Of a DNA stretch of 19,566 nt, positions 1 to 6,592 are shown piece by piece; position 1 is the first letter of the stretch; every line of letters starts with the position of its first letter. A program made the translations under genes and the position numbers. The stretch is taken from positions 1 to 19,566 of the forward strand of contig CAZGXM010000054.1 of NCBI GenBank assembly GCA_964529795.1, written 5' to 3'. Source of the DNA: CAZGXM01 sp964529795. Lineage in GTDB: Bacteria; Bacillota; JADQBR01. Below the pieces are notes generated by a model that saw only the letters and a program-made list of their open reading frames with translations, was not told the origin of the DNA and did not search any database.

Positions 1-115
1 AACGTTTTTCCAAAAACCGCACCTTCCGCCAGAGAAAACCGGTAAAAACAAGTAGCGAGATAGCAATAACCATGGCAGCTGTGCCAGCGCCGGTTAACCG
101 CAAAATTTGCTCCAT
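1..115 (-). CDS. Partial membrane protein of unknown function, 5' end only
   Basis: Only the first 38 codons lie in the window; the rest runs off the left edge. An ATG at 115-113 follows an AAGGAG ribosome-binding site about 12 bases upstream. The peptide begins MEQILRLTGAGTAAM and continues with one hydrophobic stretch (about residues 12-30, VIAISLLVFTGFLW) followed by basic residues RKVRFLEKR. This is the pattern of a single N-terminal membrane anchor with a cytoplasmic continuation. It is transcribed divergently from the lar operon. I do not recognise the family. Small anchored proteins are common near parAB in clostridia, but nothing visible here fixes the identity. The start is well supported; the function is unknown. 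Confidence 0.55.
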   Translation of the reverse strand, partial: MEQILRLTGAGTAAMVIAISLLVFTGFLWRKVRFLEKR

Positions 116-207
116 ATGTAATAATCACTCCTTTTGCCCATCTGGCCTTGAAATGTATTCAACACCAAGCGGACAAATTCCTTCAGCACCGTTTAATTCG
201 GGCTGCG

Positions 208-236
208 TTGACAGGGTGGATGCAGTATATTAAAAT
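208..236 (+). promoter_or_regulatory. Sigma-A promoter of the lar operon
   Basis: A perfect -35 TTGACA (208-213) and a -10 TAAAAT (231-236) are separated by 17 bases. The expected transcript start is near 243, giving a leader of about 50 bases before larE. No operator or riboswitch-like structure stands out in the 116-293 gap, which separates this unit from the divergent membrane-protein gene. Confidence 0.75.
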
Positions 237-293
237 CAGTAACAACAATATATTTGCGCAGTACTCCAAGTAAGCGTGTAGGGAGAGGGTTTA

Positions 294-1103
294 ATGTCGG
301 CACAAAAACTCAAGAAACTAAAAGATATTCTGGTGGAAATGGGCAGTATCTGTATTGCTTTTTCCGGCGGGGTGGATAGTACATTTCTAGCCAAGGTTGC
401 GTTTGATGTATTGGGGGCCAAGGCCCTGGCAGTTACTTCCGTTTCGGAGACACTGCCGCAGGCCGAGTACCGGCAGGCCCGGGAATTAGCAAAAAGCATC
501 GGCATTAACCATATTACCATAGAAACCGGGGAATTGTCTGTTGACGAGTTTGTCAACAACCCGCCCACCCGGTGTTATTACTGTAAAAAGGAGCTTTTCA
601 GCCGGCTAAAGGCTCTTGCCGCTGGCAAAAATATTGCACATGTGGCCGATGGCGCCAATGCCGATGATGTTGACGACTTCCGCCCGGGACTGCAGGCCGG
701 AAATGAGCTGGGAGTACGCAGTCCCCTGCAGGAAGCGGGACTGACCAAAGAGGACATCCGCAGGCTGTCCAGGGCCATGGGCCTGCCCACATGGAATAAA
801 CCCTCCACGGCCTGCCTTTCCTCACGGTTCCCCTACGGACACCGGATTACCAGGGAAAAACTGGCGCAAGTCGAGCAAGCCGAAGCATTCCTGAAAGGTA
901 AGGGCTTTACCGATTTGCGAGTCAGGCATCATGAAAATCTTGCCCGGATAGAAATTCCCCGGCAGCAGTTTAATGATTTGCTGGCAATATACCCGGAAGT
1001 CGTCACCCGGCTGGAACAGTTGGGCTTTACTTATGTCACTCTGGATCTCAAGGGTTTAAGAAGCGGCAGTATGAACGAAGTACTGGCAGCGGGAGAAAAG
1101 TGA
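294..1103 (+). CDS. larE: LarE, ATP-dependent sulfur transferase of nickel-pincer nucleotide synthesis
   Basis: LarE activates the carboxylates of pyridinium-3,5-biscarboxylic acid mononucleotide with ATP and replaces them with thiocarboxylates, giving the dithiolated ligand that later holds nickel. The 269-residue protein has the PP-loop pyrophosphatase motif SGGVDST at residues 24-30. The conserved STACLSSRFPYG segment places Cys174 at the position of the sacrificial Cys176 of Lactiplantibacillus plantarum LarE. It also has a CxxC (Cys94, Cys97 in PTRCYYCK). This three-cysteine set is associated with LarE homologues thought to carry a [4Fe-4S] cluster and act catalytically rather than by sacrificing the cysteine. 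The ATG at 294 follows GGGAGAGGG. larE is first of three genes and ends one base before the larB start. Confidence 0.93.
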   Translation: MSAQKLKKLKDILVEMGSICIAFSGGVDSTFLAKVAFDVLGAKALAVTSVSETLPQAEYRQARELAKSIGINHITIETGELSVDEFVNNPPTRCYYCKKELFSRLKALAAGKNIAHVADGANADDVDDFRPGLQAGNELGVRSPLQEAGLTKEDIRRLSRAMGLPTWNKPSTACLSSRFPYGHRITREKLAQVEQAEAFLKGKGFTDLRVRHHENLARIEIPRQQFNDLLAIYPEVVTRLEQLGFTYVTLDLKGLRSGSMNEVLAAGEK

Positions 1104-1104
1104 T

Positions 1105-1857
1105 ATGAATCGCAGTTACTTGGAAAACATTCTTAAATTGGTGGAAAAAGGAAAAATGAGCGCGGCAGATGCTTTCGCAAAACTGAAACACCTTCCTTAT
1201 GAAGATTTGGGTTTTGCCAAAATAGACCACCACCGGGCGCTGCGGAACGGTTTTCCCGAGGTGATTTTTTGCCAGGGTAAAACTGTTGAACAGGTTCGCC
1301 AAATTTTTTCCAGCCTGGCGGAAAAAAACAATAATATTATTGCCACCCGGGCCAATAAAGAAATATATGAAGCGGTTGCTGCCTTGTGCCCGGAAGCACT
1401 GTTTCACTCACTGGCAAGACTGATAACCCTGGAAAAACAGCCACACAGAGACAAGCAGGGGATTATTTCGGTAATCAGCGCCGGCACCGCTGACCTGCCG
1501 GTAGCCGAGGAGGCGGCAGTTTGCAGCGAGTTAATGGGGCATGAAGTTGTCCGGCTCTATGATGTGGGTGTGGCAGGCATCCACCGCCTCCTGGACAAGC
1601 AGGAGCAGTTTGACAAAAGCACCGTGTTAATTGTAGTGGCCGGAATGGAAGGTGCTCTGGCCAGCGTTGTGGCCGGTTTGGTGGATAAACCCGTAATTGC
1701 CGTCCCCACCAGTGTGGGTTATGGTGCCAGTTTTCACGGTTTGGCAGCATTGCTGACCATGTTAAACAGCTGTGCCAGCGGCATCGGAGTGGTAAATATT
1801 GATAATGGCTTTGGCGCCGCAGCCCTGGCCAGCAGTATTGTACGGGCAAAGAGGTGA
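1105..1857 (+). CDS. larB: LarB, pyridinium-3,5-biscarboxylic acid mononucleotide synthase
   Basis: LarB carboxylates the pyridinium ring of nicotinic acid adenine dinucleotide and releases AMP, making the first dedicated intermediate of the nickel-pincer cofactor. The 250-residue length is normal. The C-terminal half (about 120-245) is the PurE/AIR-carboxylase-like domain, with ISAGTADLPVAEEA near 124-137, VVAGMEGALASVVAG near 177-191, and the family signature around NSCASGIGVVNIDNGFGA (221-238). Cys223 matches the conserved active-site cysteine (Cys221 in L. plantarum). The N-terminal 100 residues form the LarB-specific region. The ATG lies one base after the larE stop and is served by GGGAG at 1091-1095 inside the end of larE, so translation is probably coupled. 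Confidence 0.94.
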   Translation: MNRSYLENILKLVEKGKMSAADAFAKLKHLPYEDLGFAKIDHHRALRNGFPEVIFCQGKTVEQVRQIFSSLAEKNNNIIATRANKEIYEAVAALCPEALFHSLARLITLEKQPHRDKQGIISVISAGTADLPVAEEAAVCSELMGHEVVRLYDVGVAGIHRLLDKQEQFDKSTVLIVVAGMEGALASVVAGLVDKPVIAVPTSVGYGASFHGLAALLTMLNSCASGIGVVNIDNGFGAAALASSIVRAKR

Positions 1858-1861
1858 GCTG

Positions 1862-3055
1862 ATGAAAATAGCCGTGTTGCATTGTCCCACAGGCATCAGC
1901 GGCAACATGTTTTTAGGCGCTCTGGCAGATGCCGGCCTGGAGTGGGACATGTTTGTCAAAAAACTTCAAAACAACCTGCCGCTTACCAGCTATTCACTGA
2001 CCAAAAAACAGGTTGTCAAAAACGGCATAGCCGCTACTCTGGTCACTGTGGCCTGTGGTAAGAAAAAAGCGCACCGCCACCTGCAAAATATTATAGAGCT
2101 GCTGGACAACAGCACTTTACCTGCTGCGGTAATCAGTCAAAGCAGGCGGGTTTTCCGGAGGCTGGCCCAAGCTGAAGCAGCAGTGCACAAGTGTTCTGTT
2201 GAAGAAGTCCATTTTCATGAAGTGGGTGCAGTTGATGCCATTATTGACATTGTCGGCAGCGTATTGGGGTTATATCTAATGGGCATCGAGAAATTGTATT
2301 CCCATCCCTTACCCCTGGGAACGGGGTTTTTAAACTGCGACCACGGCACACTGCCCGTACCGGCCCCGGCTACACTGAAATTAATGGAAGGCTTTCCGGT
2401 AGCGGAAAATCCCCCCGATTGCCGGGGGGAACTAACCACACCTACCGGTGCCGCCCTGGTCACCACCCTGGCCCGGTTTACCCAAGGAGAAGAATTGCTG
2501 CTGGCCAAGGTAGGGTTCGGTGCCGGCAGCCGGGATTTGCCGCTAGCCAATACCGCCCGCATTCTCATCGGTGAAGAAAACCCCGGCGCGGGTCAGGAGA
2601 CAGAAAAAATATTCATCATTGAAACCAATATTGACGATATGAACCCCGAGTTTTACGGTTACTTGATGGACAGGCTTTTCTCCGCCGGTGCGCTGGATGT
2701 TTTTTATACCCCGGTATACATGAAGGCAAACAGGCCGGGCACCCTGCTTACCGTATTAGCCAGGCCAAAACAGCAGCAGCCCCTGTTAAAAATACTCCAG
2801 TCAGAGACCACATCGCTGGGATTTCGCTTTCGTGAAGAAAGCCGTATTATCGCCTCCAGGCAGTTTCTAACGGTACAAACAAGCCACGGTTCCGTAAATG
2901 TAAAGATCTCGTCCTTTGGAGAGGCACTGAACATAGCTCCCGAGTACAAAGATTGTGTACAACTTGCCCGCCAGGCCAAAATTCCTTTAAAAACGGTTTA
3001 CGATGAAGCAAAGGCCCTTGCCCGTAAGCATATTCATAACACGGGGAAATCCTGA
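1862..3055 (+). CDS. larC: LarC, CTP-dependent nickel insertase of the nickel-pincer cofactor
   Basis: LarC inserts Ni into the dithiolated ligand in a CTP-dependent cyclometallation, giving the finished NPN cofactor used by lactate racemase and its relatives. The ATG at 1862 is chosen over in-frame upstream codons because GAGGTGA overlaps the larB stop just before it and because the protein then begins MKIAVLHCPTGISGN, as LarC proteins do. It has 397 residues: a LarC1-type part with HFHEVGAVDAIIDIVG (117-132) and TPTGAALV (193-200), then a LarC2-type part with ETNIDDMNPEFYG (254-266) and TTSLGFR (316-322). In L. plantarum these halves are joined only by a ribosomal frameshift; here one frame covers both. 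A very stable hairpin lies inside the gene at 2410-2430. No larA is visible in the window. Confidence 0.93.
   Translation: MKIAVLHCPTGISGNMFLGALADAGLEWDMFVKKLQNNLPLTSYSLTKKQVVKNGIAATLVTVACGKKKAHRHLQNIIELLDNSTLPAAVISQSRRVFRRLAQAEAAVHKCSVEEVHFHEVGAVDAIIDIVGSVLGLYLMGIEKLYSHPLPLGTGFLNCDHGTLPVPAPATLKLMEGFPVAENPPDCRGELTTPTGAALVTTLARFTQGEELLLAKVGFGAGSRDLPLANTARILIGEENPGAGQETEKIFIIETNIDDMNPEFYGYLMDRLFSAGALDVFYTPVYMKANRPGTLLTVLARPKQQQPLLKILQSETTSLGFRFREESRIIASRQFLTVQTSHGSVNVKISSFGEALNIAPEYKDCVQLARQAKIPLKTVYDEAKALARKHIHNTGKS
2410..2430 (+). repeat. GC-rich perfect inverted repeat inside larC
   Basis: TCCCCCCG (2410-2417), a five-base loop ATTGC and CGGGGGGA (2423-2430) form a perfect 8 bp stem with six consecutive G-C pairs, within codons for about residues 183-190 of LarC. 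The reading frame is intact through it. Any effect on translation or mRNA stability is unproven. Confidence 0.7.
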
Positions 3056-3062
3056 GTTTTCC

Positions 3063-3094
3063 AAAATTACCTGGTATATTCCGGGTAATTTTTT
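3063..3094 (+). terminator. Intrinsic terminator after larC
   Basis: AAAATTACCTGG (3063-3074), loop TATATT and CCGGGTAATTTT (3081-3092) give a 12 bp stem with one G-U pair, followed by a T run ending at 3094. It sits 8 bases after the larC stop. The A-rich flank also gives a short T run on the other strand, so it may also stop the convergent desulfurase transcript. Confidence 0.85.
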
Positions 3095-3175
3095 GGTTAA
3101 AATAAAAAAACTAGAAAATTTTTATTAGATAAGCTCAAGCCTTCCTCCTCATATCCCGGTCCCATACCTGGCGTA

Positions 3176-4318
3176 TTACAGGTCAAATGCAATTTCTTTG
3201 ATCGCAGCAACAAACTCATCTACCTCCTGGATCGTATTAAAGTAAGATAAACTGGCTCTAACTGTCCCTTGCGGAAAAGTGCCCAAAGCTTTATGCGCCT
3301 GTGGAGCGCAGTGTAAACCCGGTCTTACTGCTATATCATACACTCTGTCCAGAATAAAGCTTACCTCTGACGGGTCACATCCCTTTAAATTAAAGGACAC
3401 CACGGGTACATGCTGCGTACCGGCGGTATGCCCGTAAATTATTACCCTTTTGATTTCTCTCAGCTGCGCCACCAGCCGTTTTACAAGCTGCTGTTCATGT
3501 GCAACCATATTTTCCAGCCCGGTACCTTCAATAAATCCGACAGCCGCGGCCAAGCCGGCCAAACCCACACCGTTTAATGTACCGCTTTCCAAATAATCAG
3601 GATAATCCCCGGGCTGCTGTTCCAATTCGGAAAAACTGCCGGTTCCTCCTTCCTTCAGGGGACGTACAGGCGCCCCCGGCGCCACATACAGGGCACCCGT
3701 GCCCTGGGGGCCCAACAGGCTTTTGTGGCCGGTCATGGCCAGCAGCTCAATTTTTAAGTCTTTGACATTCACCGGGTATGCTCCCAGGGTTTGGGCCGCA
3801 TCCACCAAAAACAAAACCCCGGCTTCTTCCGCTATTTTCCCGACCTCGCCAACCGGTTGGATAATACCAGTCACATTTGAAGCATGGGTCATGACAATAA
3901 GACGGGTTTGGGGGCGCAGGCGCTTTTTGATTTCCGCCGGATCAATTACCCCCTGTACACCGCAAGGGACTATATCAACAAGAACTCCCTGTTTTTCCAA
4001 CACCCGCAGCGGCCGTAATACCGAGTTGTGTTCCATGACCGTAGTGATCACATGGTCCCCGCCGTTCAAAACACCTTTCATGGCCACATTTAACGCCTCT
4101 GTGGCATTGGCGGTAAAAATCACCCGCTCCACGGCATCAGCACCTATTAACCGGGCCAACTTTTCCCGCGCCTGGTAAACCTTCATGCCTGCTTCCCGGG
4201 CCAGGCGGTGACCGGACCGGCCGGGATTGGCGCTGTTTTCTTCAATTGCCTGCTGCACAGCTGACAGTACCTGCCCGGGTTTGGGCCAGGAACTGGCCGC
4301 ATTGTCAAAATATATCAT
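3176..4318 (-). CDS. Cysteine desulfurase-like class V aminotransferase (PLP)
   Basis: A 380-residue fold-type I PLP enzyme of the cysteine desulfurase group that begins MIYFDNAASSWPKP. Visible residues include His97 in MEHNS (ring stacking), Asp173 in LVDAAQ (pyridine nitrogen), Lys199 in TGHKSLLGPQGTG (Schiff base), and Cys337 in RPGLHCAPQAHKALGT (persulfide cysteine). The compact GLHCAPxAHKxLGT ending resembles the EF2568-like stand-alone desulfurase family rather than housekeeping IscS/NifS, and no iscU partner lies beside it. It would take sulfur from cysteine as enzyme-bound persulfide; the acceptor is unknown. The ATG at 4318 follows GGAGAGAGG. It converges on the lar operon, so a role in supplying sulfur to LarE is conceivable but rests only on proximity. 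Substrate could also be selenocysteine. Confidence 0.88.
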   Translation of the reverse strand: MIYFDNAASSWPKPGQVLSAVQQAIEENSANPGRSGHRLAREAGMKVYQAREKLARLIGADAVERVIFTANATEALNVAMKGVLNGGDHVITTVMEHNSVLRPLRVLEKQGVLVDIVPCGVQGVIDPAEIKKRLRPQTRLIVMTHASNVTGIIQPVGEVGKIAEEAGVLFLVDAAQTLGAYPVNVKDLKIELLAMTGHKSLLGPQGTGALYVAPGAPVRPLKEGGTGSFSELEQQPGDYPDYLESGTLNGVGLAGLAAAVGFIEGTGLENMVAHEQQLVKRLVAQLREIKRVIIYGHTAGTQHVPVVSFNLKGCDPSEVSFILDRVYDIAVRPGLHCAPQAHKALGTFPQGTVRASLSYFNTIQEVDEFVAAIKEIAFDL

Positions 4319-4429
4319 TAAGCCTCTCTCCCCAAGAGCAAAAACAACTGTTTCCAGAGGATGGTCAAAAAGTTCCTTGCGAAAAGATACGCATCCCTGT
4401 GTTACACATCTTTTGTCCTTAATGTCCTG

Positions 4430-4458
4430 AAAAAATCAAGCAGGGCTCCGCCCCGCTT
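4430..4458 (-). terminator. Intrinsic terminator after the 71-codon unknown gene
   Basis: Read on the minus strand, AAGCGGGGC, loop GGA and GCCCTGCTT form a 9 bp stem with one G-U pair (4458-4438), followed by GATTTTTT (T run 4435-4430). It overlaps the stop codon of the 4457-4672 gene and should separate that gene from the desulfurase gene. Confidence 0.8.
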
Positions 4459-4672
4459 AAGTGAGATAGGGTTCCATTTCTTCATCTATTGTGGCAAACT
4501 GGCCGTCATTTGGAATAGATATCAAACCCGCGCGCCACAATTCCTGTGCAACCTGATGTAATGACTGCCGTTTTTTCTCTGGCAACCGGGCAACAAAATT
4601 GTTAATCTCTCCTGCATCCGCCAGCGGCACAAACTTTACGCCGCCATATTTCAAATAAAGGGGTTTCTGCAA
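4457..4672 (-). CDS. Small hypothetical protein, 71 residues
   Basis: I do not recognise this protein. It starts at a TTG (4672-4670) with a strong GGGAGG (4686-4681) eight bases upstream, and ends in a terminator hairpin that touches its stop codon. These three signals together make it a real gene despite its size. The sequence begins MQKPLYLKYGGVKFVPLADA, has a charged middle (ARLPEKKRQSLHQVAQELW, about residues 28-46) likely to be helical, and ends in an acidic segment IDEEMEPYLT. There is no membrane segment, signal peptide or cysteine. It is probably a small soluble cytoplasmic protein. It lies downstream of parB across the parS sites and may have its own promoter, though none is clear. 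Confidence 0.65.
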   Translation of the reverse strand: MQKPLYLKYGGVKFVPLADAGEINNFVARLPEKKRQSLHQVAQELWRAGLISIPNDGQFATIDEEMEPYLT

Positions 4673-4796
4673 ACAACCAACCTCCCTATTGTAAATTATT
4701 TGTCCTTATATTACCTTTAATTTTCTGTAAATATACCTGTCACAATCATTTTAGGAGGGTGTAATCTACGAAACCCTGGTGCTCTATTCTATTATA

Positions 4797-4812
4797 TGTT
4801 TCACGTGAAACA
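4797..4812. promoter_or_regulatory. parS site 1 (ParB-binding centromere)
   Basis: TGTTTCACGTGAAACA is a perfect 16 bp match to the Bacillus/Firmicute parS palindrome. Here the symmetry extends to 22 bp (4794-4815). ParB loads here with CTP and slides outward to build the segregation complex. It is one of two copies next to parB. Confidence 0.95.
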
Positions 4813-4822
4813 TATGCCGGGG

Positions 4823-4838
4823 TGTTTCACGTGAAACA
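4823..4838. promoter_or_regulatory. parS site 2 (ParB-binding centromere)
   Basis: A second perfect TGTTTCACGTGAAACA starts 26 bp after the first and ends one base before the parB stop codon. The GCCGGGG linker between the two is the only GC-rich patch in the gap. The pair forms a compact ParB nucleation site. Confidence 0.95.
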
Positions 4839-4839
4839 T

Positions 4840-5703
4840 TTATTCCAGCAAACCAAGCAGTGCCAGCACGCGGTTTAAGTCCTCATTGTCGTAATACTCA
4901 ATCACTATCTTTCCCCTGTCTTCCCCGTGTTTTATAAATACCCGGGTGCCAAATTTTTCTTCAAGTTTTTCGGAAATCAAGGCTATCTCCGGCGGCACTT
5001 CCTTTTTTTCTCTTTTATGCTGTTTCTGCTCCAGCAAATTTTTAACCATTTTTTCCGTTTCCCTGACGGATATGCCATCCTGGGCGATTTTTTTTGCCAA
5101 TTGAATCTGTAAATCGCTGTCGGCAATGCTCAGCAGTGCGCGGGCATGGCCCATAGATATGACACCCATGGTCAGGTAATCCTGTGCGTCACATTCCAGG
5201 TTTAACAAGCGCAAGGTGTTGGCGATTGCTGACCGGCTCTTGCCGATTCTCTGTGCCAGTTGTTCTTGGGTAAGCGAAAATTCTTCCAGCAAGGTCCTGT
5301 AAGCCCAGGCTTCTTCGATAGGGTTTAAGTCTTCTCTTTGAATGTTTTCAATCAAGGCCAATTGAGTAACCTGCCGGTCACCCAAATCCTTAATCACTGC
5401 CGGGATGGTCTCCATCTCCAGCATGACACATGCCCGCCAGCGCCTTTCTCCAGCGATTAACTGGTACTTGTCAGCGCCTATTTTTCTTACTACCACCGGT
5501 TGAATGACGCCATTTTCCTTGATGGATTGGGCAAGTTCCTTCAGTTTTTCTTCGGAAAACCTCCTCCTGGGCTGATATGTGTTGGGTTTAATGTCTTTAA
5601 CAGGAATTTGTTTGATTGTACTCTCAGCCGCGGCACCTGTTTCAGGAGTACCATTGGGTATCAGTGCCTGTAAGCCCCTTCCCAGCCCTCGTTTAGTCGC
5701 CAT
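4840..5703 (-). CDS. parB: ParB/Spo0J chromosome-partitioning CTPase
   Basis: ParB binds parS, hydrolyses CTP to form sliding clamps, recruits SMC/condensin and activates ParA. The 287-residue protein shows the expected order: an N-terminal ParA-stimulating peptide (KRGLGRGLQALI, 4-15); the ParB/Srx CTP-binding domain with GERRWRA (85-91) and ENIQRED (119-125); a helix-turn-helix parS-binding region (LTQEQLAQRIGKSRSAIANTL, about 144-164); a lysine-rich linker (about 225-236); and a C-terminal dimerisation domain. Its start overlaps the parA stop by 11 bases, so the two are translationally coupled. Both cognate parS sites lie immediately beyond its stop. Only one ParB-family gene is present; the Noc paralogue seen in Bacillus is absent. 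Confidence 0.96.
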   Translation of the reverse strand: MATKRGLGRGLQALIPNGTPETGAAAESTIKQIPVKDIKPNTYQPRRRFSEEKLKELAQSIKENGVIQPVVVRKIGADKYQLIAGERRWRACVMLEMETIPAVIKDLGDRQVTQLALIENIQREDLNPIEEAWAYRTLLEEFSLTQEQLAQRIGKSRSAIANTLRLLNLECDAQDYLTMGVISMGHARALLSIADSDLQIQLAKKIAQDGISVRETEKMVKNLLEQKQHKREKKEVPPEIALISEKLEEKFGTRVFIKHGEDRGKIVIEYYDNEDLNRVLALLGLLE

Positions 5704-6457
5704 TTTCCATCACTTCCTTTGCCAATTCAAAATATACTTCCGCACCCCGCGACCTGGGGTCGTACGTAATTACCGGCTTCCCGTGACTGGGCGCCTCGCT
5801 GAGGCGGACATTTCGGGGAACAATAGTTGCAAAGACCTTTCCTTTAAAGTAGTTCTTGACTTCGTCCACTACCTGTATTGATAAATTCGTCCGCGCGTCA
5901 AACATGGTCAATACCACTCCCTCCAACTCCAGTTGGGGGTTGAGATGCTTTTGCACCAGCTGAACGGTGTTAAGCAACTGTCCCAGACCTTCCAATGCGT
6001 AATATTCGCACTGAATAGGAATAATTAAACTATCCGCCGCCGTAAGTGCGTTTAACGTGAGCAGGCCAAGAGAAGGTGGGCAATCGATAAAGATAAAGTC
6101 ATATTCATCTCTGACCCCTTTCAGAGCCTTTTTTAACTTCATTTCTCGAGATATTGCAGAAACCAATTCGATTTCGGCGCCGGCCAGTTGAATAGTGGCC
6201 GGAATAACGGTCAAACCGGCTATCTCTGTTTCTCGCGCAACACTGTTTAAAGGCATGCTGTTTATCAACACGTCATAAATACAGTGTTCCAAATTCATCC
6301 TGTCAACTCCCAGGCCGCTGCTGGCATTTCCCTGGGGGTCTATGTCAATCAACAGGACTTTTTTGCCCAATTGTGCCAAGCAGGCGCCAATATTAACCGC
6401 CGTTGTGGTTTTTGCTACACCGCCTTTTTGATTAGCTATTGCTATCACCTTTGCCAA
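5693..6457 (-). CDS. parA: ParA/Soj chromosome-partitioning ATPase
   Basis: ParA is the dimeric, DNA-binding ATPase that works with ParB in origin segregation and, in Firmicutes, controls DnaA activity. I place the start at the TTG at 6457: AGGTGG lies ten bases upstream, and the protein then begins MAKVIAIANQKGG, matching the Soj N-terminus. An ATG at 6478 would add seven residues but has a poor binding site. The deviant Walker A reads KGGVAKTTT (about 11-19) with Ala where many ParA have Gly; the two lysines that define the family are kept. DIDPQGNASSGLG and FIDCPPSLGLLTLNAL mark the A' and Walker B regions. It is 254 residues, the normal length, and is coupled to parB by overlap. Confidence 0.95.
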   Translation of the reverse strand: MAKVIAIANQKGGVAKTTTAVNIGACLAQLGKKVLLIDIDPQGNASSGLGVDRMNLEHCIYDVLINSMPLNSVARETEIAGLTVIPATIQLAGAEIELVSAISREMKLKKALKGVRDEYDFIFIDCPPSLGLLTLNALTAADSLIIPIQCEYYALEGLGQLLNTVQLVQKHLNPQLELEGVVLTMFDARTNLSIQVVDEVKNYFKGKVFATIVPRNVRLSEAPSHGKPVITYDPRSRGAEVYFELAKEVMENGD

Positions 6458-6545
6458 TTTAACCGCACCACCTGCCATACCAGAATCTTACCCAATTGAT
6501 TCCACACCACAGTTCCAGTTCCTGCCGTTAAAATAAAATTGCAAC

Positions 6546-6577
6546 AAAAAAACGCAATGTTTCCGGTTTAAAATTGC
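6546..6577 (-). terminator. Possible intrinsic terminator after rsmG
   Basis: On the minus strand, GCAATTTT and AAACATTGC pair over seven positions with one mismatch and loop AAACCGG (6577-6554), then GTTTTTTT follows (T run 6552-6546). The stem is weak and AT-rich, but the seven-base T run just beyond rsmG makes a partial terminator plausible. The rest of the rsmG-parA gap holds no gene. Confidence 0.5.
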
Positions 6578-6592
6578 TGATAAAATTAAATG

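Noticed and set aside
1862..3055. Programmed frameshift in larC as in L. plantarum
   Set aside because: One frame runs through both LarC1 and LarC2 parts, so no frameshift is needed.
3110..3151. Possible 13-codon peptide on the minus strand after the desulfurase: GAGGAGG followed by TTG and a short frame
   Set aside because: The spacing is good, but the peptide is very short, ends in AT-rich DNA before the convergent terminator and has no supporting context.
3699..4178. Plus-strand open frame (159 codons) opposite the desulfurase gene
   Set aside because: The minus-strand frame carries all catalytic residues of the PLP family; the opposite frame is a shadow with no recognisable content.
4319..4429. 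Promoter for the desulfurase gene in the gap upstream
   Set aside because: A TTGACC is present on the minus strand but no acceptable -10 lies 16-18 bases from it, so I did not annotate one.
4753..4800. Orphan AGGAGGG on the plus strand before the parS sites
   Set aside because: The GTG after it is followed at once by TAA and no other start codon lies at a workable distance.
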